This document shows positions 55,157-64,000 of a DNA stretch of 64,000 nucleotides, in pieces. The stretch is from Massilia sp. W12 (GTDB taxonomy: Bacteria; Pseudomonadota; Gammaproteobacteria; Burkholderiales; Burkholderiaceae_D): NCBI RefSeq assembly GCF_037300705.1, contig NZ_CP147776.1, forward strand, positions 1,426,001 through 1,490,000, read 5' to 3'. Numbering within the stretch: position 1 is the first letter of the stretch; the number at the start of each line of letters is the position of its first letter. The position numbers and the translations under genes are program-made. The notes below the pieces were generated by a model. That model was not told the origin of the DNA. It did no database searches and saw only the letters and a program-made list of their open reading frames with translations.

Positions 55157-58100
55157 ACCGCCTCCGCTGGCGCTTTGAGCGGCAGGAATACGCAAAACGT
55201 GGCCCCGGCTCCCGGCTCGCTGTGGACTTCGATTCTGCCGTGGTGCGCGGCGATGATTTTTTGCGCAATCCCCAGCCCCAGGCCGGTGCCTTCGCCCAGC
55301 GGCTTGGTGGTGAAAAAGGGATCGAAAATGCGCTCCCTGATTTCCGGCGCGATGCCGCAGCCGCTGTCGCTGATGGCCACCATCACTTCGTCGCCGCACT
55401 GACGCAGTTGAATGCGCAGGCGGCCTTTGTGCTGCATCGCCTGCAGTGCGTTATGGATCAAATTGGTCCAGACCTGGCTCAGGGCGTCGGGCTGGCATTC
55501 GATTACGGGAACTTCTTCGTATTCGCATTCCAGCTCAATGCCGCGCCCCGGTTTGAGTTGATGCTGATACAGGGTCAAGACGGTTTCCAGGGTGTCGCGC
55601 AAATTCACCGCCACGCGCAGGCCCAGGCTGTCGGCGCGTGAAAAATTTTTCAGCGCCAGCACCAGTTTGCTGACTTTTTCGACGGCGGCGCTGATGGTGT
55701 CGAGGTTGCCGCACAGCAGGGCGAGTTGGCACAGCTGCTGCAAGACCGCTTCCGCCTGCGCGCTGCGCAACAGCGGCAGACATTCTTCCAGCATGTTTTC
55801 GGCTTGAATCGCCAGCAATTGCTCGGCGCGGCGCGGGGCCGGGTTGATTTCCAGCGCTTGCAGGCGGCTGCTCAATTCACGTTGCGCGGCGCGCGCCTCG
55901 CGTGTGCTGCGCACCGCGCGCGGGCGGCAGGCGCAGGCCAGCAGGCGCAGGCACAGCGCCAATTGTTCTGCCGGCAGCGTAAGCAAGAGTTGCGGCCAAT
56001 GCAGCATGGTTTCCGGCAGTACTTCCTGCATCAGGTCGCCGCTGGACTTGATCGCCCCCAGCGGATTATTGATTTCATGCGCCACATGCGCCACCAGCTG
56101 GCCGAGGGAGGCCATTTTTTCAGCCTGGATCAATTGGTTTTGCGCGGCTTGCAAATCCTGCAGGCTGACCGCCAGCGCCGCATTGGCTTCTTCGGTGCGC
56201 ATTTTTTCCTGCATCAGCTCATCGGTGCGGCGCAAAATCAGCGCATTGGCTTGCTCCAGCCGTGAAAAGGCTTGCGCATTGTGCAATGCAATCGCGCCAT
56301 AGCCGCACAGGGTGCGGAAGATCAGGCGTTCGCGCTCGCCAAAAGCCTGCTGCCGCTCGCTTTGCACCGAGAGCACGCCGACCACTTTTTGATCCACCAG
56401 AAGCGGTGCGAACAGCGCTGAATGCATCACCCGGGTGCCGGGAATATGACTGGGCGGAACTTGATCGGATGGCGTTTCGGCCAGAATTTCACGCTGTTCG
56501 CGCACGGCGCGCGCGGCCAGCGATTCGCTGTCATGCAAATCGATTTCATGGGCTTCGACGGTTTTGCCGTGCTCGACTTCAAACAGCGACTCCAAAGCGG
56601 CGCCGCTGGCATTGACGCGGTACAGCGCCACGCAATGCGCCTGCACCAGCGAACTCATATACAAATAAATCGATTGAAACACGGTTTGCGCATCCAGGCT
56701 GGCGGCGATTGCGCGCCCGATATCGCTTAATTGCTCCAGCGTGCTGGCGGCTTGCTCCAATTCGACATTCGCGTCATTTAATGCCTCATTGGCCTGATTC
56801 ATGCGCGTATTGGCGTCGTGCAGCGCTTGATTGGCGCTTTGCAACTGTTCGCTGCGGCGGCGCAGATTGCGGGTGCGCCAGCATACCAGCATGGCGATTG
56901 CGCTGATGGCGCCCAGCGTATAAACCAGGCGCGCCCACCAGGTTTGATGCCAGGCTGGCAGCACTTCAATTGCGATATTGCGTTCTTCACCCCAGATGCC
57001 GTTGCGGCCCATCGCTTTGAGGCGCAATTTATATTGTCCCGGCGGCAGATTGGTCCAGGCCGGGTTGCGGCGGCCGCTATGGCCCTCCTGCCAGGCCGGG
57101 TCCCAGCCTTCCAGCCACCAGCCGACGCGATTGACCGCCGGCTCGGAGTAATCCAGCGCCGCAAGTTCGAGCGACAAGCTGTTTGCATGCGGCTGGATTT
57201 GCAATACTTTGCCTTGCCGCAGGTAGGGACGGGAGGGCAGCGCCTGATTGCCAACCCGCAGTTCCGACACCAGCGGCAGCGCGCGCGGGCGCCAGGGCGG
57301 CGGCGTATCGCGCACCACGCTGATCCCGCCATTGCCGCCAAACAGCAGCACATCGTCATAGCGTAATCCGCTGTTGGTGCGATACACCCGGATGGCGTCG
57401 CCATCGGCGCGCAACAGCGGATGCACATTCAGATTGCGGCTGTCGATCCAGACCAGGCCGGCCCCGGTGGCGGCCCAGATTTTGCCATCAGCGGCTTGCA
57501 GGATTTTTAAGACCTGGGGATTGGGTAAGCCTTGTTGGGCGTCAATGCTGCGCAAAAGTTGTGCTGCCGGTTTGCTTGTTTCTCCGCCCGGCCCGGGCCT
57601 CAACACCGCCATGCCGCCACCTTGCGTGCCGACCCAGATTCTGCCGTCGGCATCTTGCATCAGAGCGCCGATGGAATTGCTGGCGATTTCCAGCACGCCG
57701 GGCGCAGTCTTGTCGTCTTTGCGGCGCGCGGCGATTGCATGCGCTTGCTTGCCGTCGAATAAAAACAGTCCGTCAGACATGGTGCCAATCCATAAGCGCT
57801 GCTGGGCGTCGCACAGCATCACGCTGACATGCATGTGGTTTAAGGCTTCGCTGCCGCTTTGTCTGAATAAACCCTGACTTTTGTTGTAGCGCCATAGGCC
57901 ATGGCTGGAGCCGACCCAGATTCCGCCGCAGGCTTGCGCAATGCTCCAGATAATTGTGTTTTCTCCCATGCCGGGCAGGGTAATCGGCTGTATTTTGCTT
58001 AAGCTGGCATCGCTGCGATACAGTCCATTGCGGGTGCCCAGCAGCAAGTCTTGTTGATCCTGCTGCACCGCATTAATCCGCACCTGGGGCAGATTGAAAC

Positions 58101-59367
58101 TGCCCGGCGCATGCAGTTTGACCGCGCCATCCGGTTTGATGTTGATCAGTGCGCCATTGTCCTGGCCCAGCCACAGGCTGCCATCGGATTGCCGGGTGAT
58201 GGCGGTGACCGCGCTGCGCGCAGCGCCGCTGATCGGTGTGGAAATGGTTTGAATCAACTCGCTTTGGCCGATACGCTGATTCAAACCGCCCCAGGAGCCA
58301 AGCCACAAGACGCCGCTTTTATCGCGCATGATGGCGGTCACTGAGTTATCCAGCAGGCCCAGTTTGGCCCCGGCTTGATAGCGCAGATTGCGGCTGCTGA
58401 GAGTTTTGCTGTCAATCCGCAAAAGGCCCTGGCCGTCTGAGCCGGCCCAGATTTCTCCCAGCGAGGCTTCATACAAACTCCACCAACGGGTTTGCTGCAG
58501 GGCAGGGGGCAGGCGCAAGGCTTGAATTTGCGTATTTGCCGGGTCCAGCACAAAAATCCCGGCGGCTTTGCTGCCGATCCAGATCCGGCCATCGCTGCTT
58601 TGCGTGAGCGACCAGATTTCAGGCTGTTCAATCACGCCCGGCAAGGGAATGTGCCGTATCGGCTTGCCTTCGCCGTCGATTTGGTACAAGCCGCGCATGC
58701 TGCCTATCCAAATTGAGCCGCCGACATCGTGCAGGACGGCGCGCACGCCGCCAGGCGGCAGCGCTTTGCCGATGCCGGCGCTGAAATGTTCCAGGCGCAA
58801 GCCGTCTTTACTCAAGTGGTCCAGCCCGCCCATGCTGCCGACCCACATGCCGCCCATATTATCTGCCGACAGCGCATAGACGGCGCCATTGCTGACGCCT
58901 TGCGCATCAATCCCGAAGCGGATAAAGCGCTCGCTTTGCGCATCGTAGCGCGCCACGCCGCCGCCCATCGCCCCGACCCATAAGCGCCCCATGATATCGG
59001 TCTGCAGCGTCACCACCAGATTTTCCGGCAGGCTGTAGGGATTGCCTGCCTCCTGCTTCCAGAGGCGAAAGCGCATTCCGTCCCAACGCACCAGGCCGCC
59101 TTCTGTGCCTATCCACAAATATCCATCGCCGTCTTGCGCGAGCGCATTCACAAATTCGTGCGGCATGCCTTGTTCCTGCCCCAATTGTAAAAACGCCGGA
59201 CGGATCAAATCATCCCAGGGCTGGGCCGCAGCATGTTTGGGAAACAGGATAAAAATGAAAAATTGAAAGAAAGAAAAGCCAAAAAGAGCAGCGCATATCA
59301 GAGCGCGCCGGCGCTTGATGCTGGCAAGTGTGACATGCGGCTGAGGACTGGCTGGGACGCGCGTCAT
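55153..59367 (-). CDS. periplasmic-propeller sensor histidine kinase with GAF domain (first of pair)
   Basis: A 1404-residue kinase. A long basic start and signal-anchor (about 20-45) lead to two-component-regulator propeller repeats to about 740 (YLWIGTEGGLVRWD, LWVGAMGGGVARYD and others) and a Y_Y_Y domain (about 755-855, LPPGQYKLRLKAMGRNGIWG). A transmembrane helix (about 865-885), a coiled coil, and a GAF domain (about 930-1080) precede HisKA (HVAHEINNPLGAIKSSG) and HATPase (WTNLIHNALQAM, DSGCGIAPE, GTGLGLGIAQKI). ATG 59367 follows AAGGATACGGAG; in-frame ATGs at 59424 and 59478 are weaker. No response regulator gene is next to the pair. Confidence 0.92.
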   Translation of the reverse strand: MTRVPASPQPHVTLASIKRRRALICAALFGFSFFQFFIFILFPKHAAAQPWDDLIRPAFLQLGQEQGMPHEFVNALAQDGDGYLWIGTEGGLVRWDGMRFRLWKQEAGNPYSLPENLVVTLQTDIMGRLWVGAMGGGVARYDAQSERFIRFGIDAQGVSNGAVYALSADNMGGMWVGSMGGLDHLSKDGLRLEHFSAGIGKALPPGGVRAVLHDVGGSIWIGSMRGLYQIDGEGKPIRHIPLPGVIEQPEIWSLTQSSDGRIWIGSKAAGIFVLDPANTQIQALRLPPALQQTRWWSLYEASLGEIWAGSDGQGLLRIDSKTLSSRNLRYQAGAKLGLLDNSVTAIMRDKSGVLWLGSWGGLNQRIGQSELIQTISTPISGAARSAVTAITRQSDGSLWLGQDNGALINIKPDGAVKLHAPGSFNLPQVRINAVQQDQQDLLLGTRNGLYRSDASLSKIQPITLPGMGENTIIWSIAQACGGIWVGSSHGLWRYNKSQGLFRQSGSEALNHMHVSVMLCDAQQRLWIGTMSDGLFLFDGKQAHAIAARRKDDKTAPGVLEIASNSIGALMQDADGRIWVGTQGGGMAVLRPGPGGETSKPAAQLLRSIDAQQGLPNPQVLKILQAADGKIWAATGAGLVWIDSRNLNVHPLLRADGDAIRVYRTNSGLRYDDVLLFGGNGGISVVRDTPPPWRPRALPLVSELRVGNQALPSRPYLRQGKVLQIQPHANSLSLELAALDYSEPAVNRVGWWLEGWDPAWQEGHSGRRNPAWTNLPPGQYKLRLKAMGRNGIWGEERNIAIEVLPAWHQTWWARLVYTLGAISAIAMLVCWRTRNLRRRSEQLQSANQALHDANTRMNQANEALNDANVELEQAASTLEQLSDIGRAIAASLDAQTVFQSIYLYMSSLVQAHCVALYRVNASGAALESLFEVEHGKTVEAHEIDLHDSESLAARAVREQREILAETPSDQVPPSHIPGTRVMHSALFAPLLVDQKVVGVLSVQSERQQAFGERERLIFRTLCGYGAIALHNAQAFSRLEQANALILRRTDELMQEKMRTEEANAALAVSLQDLQAAQNQLIQAEKMASLGQLVAHVAHEINNPLGAIKSSGDLMQEVLPETMLHWPQLLLTLPAEQLALCLRLLACACRPRAVRSTREARAAQRELSSRLQALEINPAPRRAEQLLAIQAENMLEECLPLLRSAQAEAVLQQLCQLALLCGNLDTISAAVEKVSKLVLALKNFSRADSLGLRVAVNLRDTLETVLTLYQHQLKPGRGIELECEYEEVPVIECQPDALSQVWTNLIHNALQAMQHKGRLRIQLRQCGDEVMVAISDSGCGIAPEIRERIFDPFFTTKPLGEGTGLGLGIAQKIIAAHHGRIEVHSEPGAGATFCVFLPLKAPAEAV

Positions 59368-59924
59368 CTCCGTATCCTTAGGGCTGAGCGGATTGGGGCG
59401 CAGCTCATATTTGCTGCTCATCATAACGCCAATTTTGCGGATGGGGCAGGTTTTTGCGGGACAGTTTTTATCACACACTGCATCAAGCCTGGCTGTGTCA
59501 TGGTGCGGCTGGCGGGATGGGGATTAAAAGCATAGGTTTGTACGCGGCATTGGCCGCTGCCATTTGCGCTCATTGCAAGCGCATGGCCGGCAGGACATCC
59601 ACATGCGCCAAACTCGGGCGCGGGGCAAAGCACTTTTTGCATTTCCAGCAGCCCAACGAGCGTTGCAAGGCGAACGGCCCGTCAAAATACTGCTGACAGT
59701 TGTGCAGTATATATATGTGATGCCCTTGTTTCCCCTCCCCATACGCGCTGCGACTGCGCGCCTGCCCCCCTTCTGCGGAAAAAGACCGTGTTTGCCCGGC
59801 TGTTTGCCGGTTTGTTTTGCTCTGCTGCAATCAATAATCCATCCTGAGCGCTCGCAATCCGGGCGTATGGCTGAATCGTTGCGCATTGAGATGGAGTCTG
59901 CAGACAATCTGCGGGGAGAGCAGC
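59368..59924. other. intergenic region between kinase pair and flhF
   Basis: About 550 bases separate the divergent kinase and flagellar units. I see a CTGACA followed by the TATATATATG stretch (59693-59717), but the spacing is not convincing for a sigma-70 promoter. I could not place a sigma-54 or sigma-28 site. No gene is supported here. Confidence 0.4.
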
Positions 59925-61712
59925 ATGAATGTGAAAAAATTTATCGCCGCCACATCGCGCGAAGCCTTGCGCAAGGTGCGCGAGGCCTTGGGGCCGGATG
60001 CGGTGATTTTGTCGAATCGCGCCGTGGAACAGGGCGTGGAAATTCTGGCCTTGGCCAGTGAAGATATTTCTTCTCTGGCGCAGCCGGCGGCGGATGAGGC
60101 GGCGCAAGAGGTGCATGAGCTGGACGGCGTGCCCAGTCAGGCGCGCGGGCATGCCGACCGGGGGCGCGCTTTGTTGCGCCCTGAGTCGCGCGAACGGCGC
60201 CCGGAGCCGCGTCAGGACAGCCGGGATATCAGGCAGGATGCGCGTCAGGATTACCGCCAGGAGGTGCGGCAGGAAGTGCGGCAGGAGGTGCGGCAGGAAC
60301 CGCGTTTCGGCTGGGGCGAGGAAGAAGATGATGAGGGCGGCGAGGCCGGCGGCCTGCCGCCTATGCATGCGCCGCTGTTGGCGAATGTCCCCACGTATCA
60401 AACCAGCGCGCAGGCGCAAAGCCATAATGCGCTCGGGCTGGGGCAGGTCTCGAGTATGGCGGAATCGCTGGAAATGGCGCGCCGCGTGAATCAGGGCGCG
60501 GGTCAGGCTCAGGCGCCGGGCAATCTGGCCGGCAGCCGCGCCGAGAGTTTCGCCAGCCGCGCCGGTGCGCAAACCATGCGCGGGCAGCAGCCGGAACGTA
60601 TGCAATCCGAACGTATGCAGCCGGAACGCATGGCCCCTGAGCGGGTGCAGGAGCGCGCCGCGCCGCGCAGCCGCAGTGACAGCGCGGTGCGCCAGGCGGC
60701 CCCGGCAGCGGCGCCGGCTCAGGCCGCGCAGCCGGTGCGCAATTGTGAGACGGAAATGGCGGAAATGCGCAACGAGATCCGCGCCATGCGCGATCTGATG
60801 GAAACCCAGTTGGCGGAAATCGCCTGGGGCGCGACGCAAAAACGCGAGCCGCATAAGGCGCAAGTGCTGCGCGAATTGCTGAGTGCGGGCTTTTCACCGA
60901 ATCTGTCCCGCTTCTTAACGGAAAAAATGCCGCAGGCCGGTAATGAAGAGCAGGCCATGCAATGGATTCGCGGGGTGTTGGAGCGCAATATTCAAACCCT
61001 GAAAAATGAGCATGAAGTGTTGGAAAAAGGCGGCGTGTTCGCTCTGGTCGGCCCGACCGGGGTTGGCAAAACCACCAGCACCGCCAAGCTGGCGGCGCGT
61101 TGCGTGATGCGGCATGGCGCCGACAAGCTGGCCCTGATCACCACTGACGGCTACCGTATCGGCGGGCATGAGCAATTGCGCATCTACGGCAAAATTCTGG
61201 GCGTGATGGTGCACAGCGTGAAAGACGAAAGCGATTTGCGCATCGCTTTGCGCGAGTTGCGCGGCAAGCATACGGTTTTGATCGACACCATTGGCGTCAG
61301 CCAGCGCGATCAGATGGTGCAGGAACAGGCCGCCATGCTGGCCGCCGCCGATGAGCCGGTGCAGCGTTTGCTCTGTCTGAACGCGACTTCCACCGGCGAA
61401 ACCCTGCATGAAGTGGTGCGCGCGTATCAGGGGACGGGGCTGGCGGGGGCGATTTTGACCAAGCTGGATGAAGCCGCCACCATTGGCAATGCGCTGGATG
61501 TGGTGATCCGTCACAAATTGTTGTTGTATTACGTCGCTAACGGCCAGCGTGTGCCGGAAGACCTGCACCTGGCTGAACGTCAATTCCTGCTTGACCGCGC
61601 ATTGCGCAATAACAACAGCGCCAATCAGCTGCAAGATGCTGAATTGCCGCTGGTGATGGCGATGGCGCGGCAGCGTGAGGACAATCGCTCGATGGAGGTG
61701 CGCCTTGGCTAA
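59925..61712 (+). CDS. flhF: flagellar SRP-type GTPase FlhF
   Basis: A 595-residue FlhF, which sets the place (pole) and number of flagella. The family start MNVKKFIAATSREALRKVREALGPDAVILSNR is intact. The middle B domain is unusually long (about 70-330), with an Arg/Gln repeat (RQDARQDYRQEVRQEVRQ near 100-125) and a second Arg/Met/Glu repeat (PERMQSERMQPERM near 220-240). The NG domain starts near 370 (VGPTGVGKTTSTAKLAA), with DTIGVSQRDQM and LTKLDEAATIGNALDV. ATG 59925 follows GGGGAGAG. It overlaps the flhG start by eight bases. Confidence 0.95.
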   Translation: MNVKKFIAATSREALRKVREALGPDAVILSNRAVEQGVEILALASEDISSLAQPAADEAAQEVHELDGVPSQARGHADRGRALLRPESRERRPEPRQDSRDIRQDARQDYRQEVRQEVRQEVRQEPRFGWGEEEDDEGGEAGGLPPMHAPLLANVPTYQTSAQAQSHNALGLGQVSSMAESLEMARRVNQGAGQAQAPGNLAGSRAESFASRAGAQTMRGQQPERMQSERMQPERMAPERVQERAAPRSRSDSAVRQAAPAAAPAQAAQPVRNCETEMAEMRNEIRAMRDLMETQLAEIAWGATQKREPHKAQVLRELLSAGFSPNLSRFLTEKMPQAGNEEQAMQWIRGVLERNIQTLKNEHEVLEKGGVFALVGPTGVGKTTSTAKLAARCVMRHGADKLALITTDGYRIGGHEQLRIYGKILGVMVHSVKDESDLRIALRELRGKHTVLIDTIGVSQRDQMVQEQAAMLAAADEPVQRLLCLNATSTGETLHEVVRAYQGTGLAGAILTKLDEAATIGNALDVVIRHKLLLYYVANGQRVPEDLHLAERQFLLDRALRNNNSANQLQDAELPLVMAMARQREDNRSMEVRLG

Positions 61713-62559
61713 TTTCGATTTCGATCAGGCCGAGGGCCTGCGCCGCATGCTGGCCGGGGCGCGGCCACGGATTGTCACTTTTCTTTCCGCCACTGATCAG
61801 GAAGACCGCAGCGCGATGCTGGTCAATCTCTGCGCCTCGCTCTCAGACACCGGCACCGATGTGGTTTTGCTCGACACATGTTGCCATAGCCGCAGCGTGG
61901 CCAACCGGCTCGGTCTGGCGCAAGGCCCGGCGCTGTCCGATCTGGCGCAACACGCGTGCGAGCTGGATCAAATGCTGCGCCAGGCGCCGCAAGGCTTTCA
62001 AGTGGCGACGCTGGCGCCGCACAGCATCAACCCGCGCCGCCTGCTGCCGGCGGCCAGACAAGCCTTGAATCAAGCCTTTTCCACTCTGTGCAAACGCGCC
62101 AGCGTACTGGTGCTGGAGGCGGAATTTGATCCGGCCTGCGGTTTTGCCTTGCCAGCCATGGCTGAAAATGAGATCGTGCTGCAGGTATCCAACAGCGCGC
62201 GTTCAATAAAAGCCGGCTATGCATTGATCAAAAGCATCAGTCTTACCCTTGGCCGCCGTCCTTTCGGTATACTGGTGACGGGCGCCAGTGAAAGCGAAGC
62301 AAAACTGGTATACGATAATATGGCCCGGGCAGCGAGCCGGTATCTGGCGGTGGAATTGAAATCAATGGGCAGTGTGCCTGCTGATGAATATGTCTATCGT
62401 GCGGCGCGCCTGGGCAAGGCGGTGATCGATGCTTTTCCCTTGGCGGGGGCATCGGTTGCTTATCGCCGTTTGGCAGGCCGCCTGCGTGTGGTTCCAGGAT
62501 GGCCGCAGATGGCTGGCGAGCGGGGCGGGGCGTTTTCCGCAAGGCTTGCCGGAACTTGA
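61705..62559 (+). CDS. flhG: FlhG/FleN flagellar number regulator (degenerate P-loop)
   Basis: A 284-residue MinD-like protein starting at TTG 61705, with GGAGG six bases upstream. The N-terminal FDQAEGLRRML is the motif that activates FlhF GTPase. The place of the Walker A (KGGVGKT in active FlhG) reads SATDQEDRSAML, with no Gly-rich loop or Lys. A DVVLLDTCC segment stands where the switch Asp normally lies. So binding of ATP is doubtful while FlhF contact is kept. It lies between flhF and fliA, the standard place. Confidence 0.9.
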   Translation: MANFDFDQAEGLRRMLAGARPRIVTFLSATDQEDRSAMLVNLCASLSDTGTDVVLLDTCCHSRSVANRLGLAQGPALSDLAQHACELDQMLRQAPQGFQVATLAPHSINPRRLLPAARQALNQAFSTLCKRASVLVLEAEFDPACGFALPAMAENEIVLQVSNSARSIKAGYALIKSISLTLGRRPFGILVTGASESEAKLVYDNMARAASRYLAVELKSMGSVPADEYVYRAARLGKAVIDAFPLAGASVAYRRLAGRLRVVPGWPQMAGERGGAFSARLAGT

Positions 62560-62577
62560 TAGCCACAACCATAAAAC

Positions 62578-63309
62578 ATGTACACGGCCAAAGGGAAAAC
62601 GGAAAAAGATCACCTGCTGGAGATGCATGCGCCGCTGGTCAAAAAGCTCGCCCATCAAATGAAGGCGAAGCTGCCGCCCAGCGTCGAAGTGGATGATTTG
62701 ATCCAGGCGGGCATGATGGGTCTGTTAGACGCCATTGGCCGCTATGAAGAGACCCACGGGGCCCAATTTGAAACCTATGCCGTGTTGCGCATCCGGGGCG
62801 CTATGCTCGATGAGTTGCGCAGCAGCGACTGGATGCCCAGAAGCGTGCGGCAGAATATGCGCAAGATCGAGGAAGCAATGAGTATTTTGCAGCAGCGTTT
62901 AGGCCACCCGCCGAGCGAATCTGAAGTCGCCAAGATGCTCAAAATTTCCCTTTCCGAATATCAGGAGATGCTGTCCGACAGCGGCGGCCATCAGCTGGTG
63001 TATTACGAAGATTTCCATGATGGTGAGGGCAGCGACAATTTCCTTGACCGCCATCTGGTGGACGAGGGCAGCGACCCTTTGCAAAGTCTGTTGCAGGATG
63101 ATTTCCGGCTGGCGGTGATCCAGGCGATTGACGGTTTGCCTGAGCGCGAAAAGCTTTTAATGGGCTTGTATTACGAGCAGGAATTGAATTTGAAGGAAAT
63201 CGGCGCGGTGATGGGCGTGTCTGAATCGCGCGTGAGTCAATTGCATACCCAGGCGGTGGCGCGCCTGCGCGCCGCCTTGCGGGAGCAAAAGTGGACTGGG
63301 GAAGTGTAG
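62578..63309 (+). CDS. fliA: flagellar RNA polymerase sigma factor FliA (sigma-28)
   Basis: A 243-residue sigma-28. Region 2 (HAPLVKKLAHQMKAKLPPSVEVDDLIQAGMMGLLDAIGRYE and FETYAVLRIRGAMLDELR), region 3 (RSVRQNMRKIEEAM) and region 4 (LPEREKLLMGLYYEQELNLKEIGAVMGVSESRVSQLHTQA) are all present. It drives class III flagellar and chemotaxis genes. The downstream motor gene starts inside its 3' end. Confidence 0.97.
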   Translation: MYTAKGKTEKDHLLEMHAPLVKKLAHQMKAKLPPSVEVDDLIQAGMMGLLDAIGRYEETHGAQFETYAVLRIRGAMLDELRSSDWMPRSVRQNMRKIEEAMSILQQRLGHPPSESEVAKMLKISLSEYQEMLSDSGGHQLVYYEDFHDGEGSDNFLDRHLVDEGSDPLQSLLQDDFRLAVIQAIDGLPEREKLLMGLYYEQELNLKEIGAVMGVSESRVSQLHTQAVARLRAALREQKWTGEV

Positions 63310-64000
63310 CCGGCTTAGCGCTCGGCCTGGCTGCGCTGTTAGGCGGTCAGTTGCTCGAAGGCGGCAAGCTTGCCGTCTTGCTGCAACCTACCGCCATGCT
63401 GGTGGTGGTGGTCGGCACGCTGGCGGCGGTGTTGTTGCAAAGCCGTCCGCGCGCTTTCCGCCGTGGCCTGCTGATGCTGCGCTGGGTGTTTAAGCCGCCG
63501 CCTGATCGCAGTCTGGAAATCGGGCGTGAGCTGACCAACTGGAGTTTAGTCGCCAGGCGCGAAGGCATGTTGAGTCTGGAGCGCTACGCCAAGGCGGTCA
63601 AAGATCCGTTTCAAGCCAAGGGTTTGCGTCTGATTGTGGACGGGGTGGCGCCGGCCAAATTGCGTGAGATTCTGGAAGAGGATATCAATGCCTGGGAAAG
63701 CGCCGAGCAGCAGGCGGTGCGCATCTGGGAAGCCGCCGGCGGTTATGCGCCGACCATCGGCATCATGGGCGCGGTGCTGGGCTTGATTCATGTGATGGGC
63801 AATTTATCCGAACCGTCCAAATTGGGCAGCGGGATCGCCGTCGCGTTTGTCGCCACGATTTACGGCGTGGGCTTGGCGAATCTGGTGTTTTTGCCGATTG
63901 GCGTCAAATTGCGCACCCTGTTGCAGCGCGAAACCACGCTGCGTGAGCACATGGTGTCGGTGTTTGTGGATATCGCCAGCGGCGATAATACGCGGGTGGT
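63291..64000 (+). CDS. flagellar motor stator protein, MotA/MotC type (3' end off window)
   Basis: The first 236 codons of a MotA-family stator protein from GTG 63291, with GGGAG five bases upstream, overlapping fliA by 19 bases. MDWGSVAGLALGLAALLGG, TAMLVVVVGTLAAVLL, the cytoplasmic loop, and YAPTIGIMGAVLGLIHVMGNL with VAFVATIYGVGLANLVFLP match the four-helix plan. Its place directly after fliA is that of motC in Pseudomonas-like clusters, so MotC with a MotD partner beyond the edge is likely. Confidence 0.92.
   Translation, partial: MDWGSVAGLALGLAALLGGQLLEGGKLAVLLQPTAMLVVVVGTLAAVLLQSRPRAFRRGLLMLRWVFKPPPDRSLEIGRELTNWSLVARREGMLSLERYAKAVKDPFQAKGLRLIVDGVAPAKLREILEEDINAWESAEQQAVRIWEAAGGYAPTIGIMGAVLGLIHVMGNLSEPSKLGSGIAVAFVATIYGVGLANLVFLPIGVKLRTLLQRETTLREHMVSVFVDIASGDNTRV

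Noticed and set aside
59682-60863. 393-codon minus-strand open frame opposite flhF
   Set aside because: Composition is the mirror of the repeat-rich FlhF linker; no motif and no credible start.

Overview
The window (about 58% G+C, with long antisense open frames in most genes) looks like the chromosome of a betaproteobacterium of the Burkholderiales, most likely an Oxalobacteraceae (Massilia/Duganella/Janthinobacterium type). The basis is gene order and gene types: ribBA-ribH-nusB-aminotransferase, yciB-bolA-PpiC foldase, pepA divergent from lptF-lptG, and flhF-flhG-fliA-motA/motC. I could not search databases, so the genus is inference. No rRNA, tRNA or CRISPR array was recognised.

Positions 1-12450 (all minus strand) form one gene train that looks like part of a polyketide/lipid biosynthetic cluster. 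In transcription order it holds two FtsX-type permeases, a LolD/MacB-type ATPase, a LolA-like periplasmic protein, and then a cassette matching FkbK, FkbH, FkbJ and FkbI (3-hydroxyacyl dehydrogenase, HAD-type glyceryl transferase, stand-alone ACP, acyl dehydrogenase). That cassette makes hydroxymalonyl-ACP, the precursor of methoxymalonyl-ACP. The train ends in a megasynthase (fatty-acyl-AMP ligase, ACP, KS, AT, ACP) that runs off the left edge. A PhyH-family dioxygenase gene lies upstream across a 1.4 kb AT-rich gap. This is the most original part of the window.

Positions 14.9-19.5 kb hold housekeeping genes on the minus strand: PpiC foldase, BolA, YciB, MsrB, SelO and a secreted iota-carbonic-anhydrase-like protein. 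Positions 20-30 kb, plus strand, hold an acyl-CoA ligase, a complete branched-chain amino-acid-type ABC operon (livKHMGF; LivF has Arg in place of the Walker A Lys), two paralogous secreted coiled-coil proteins, a cysteine hydrolase, and an EEP-family nuclease/phosphatase coupled to a small unknown protein. Then come a six-PAS GGDEF-EAL protein, exodeoxyribonuclease III, PepA, LptF/LptG and a CbiX-like protein. Positions 39-42.3 kb hold a repeat-bearing membrane protein, two REP-like palindromes, a SlyB-like lipoprotein and an Mpo1-like protein, followed by an AraC regulator, an aminotransferase, NusB, RibH and a RibB with a degenerate GTP cyclohydrolase II half.

Positions 46.8-51.5 kb are accessory: an AT-rich membrane pentapeptide-repeat gene followed by an intact IS66-family element (48919-51448) with near-perfect terminal repeats and an exact 8-bp target duplication. 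Positions 51.5-59.4 kb encode two very large, translationally coupled periplasmic-propeller histidine kinases with no response regulator beside them. The right end (59.9-64 kb) is the flagellar train flhF-flhG-fliA-motA/motC. FlhG keeps the FlhF-activating N-terminal motif but has lost its ATP-binding loop.
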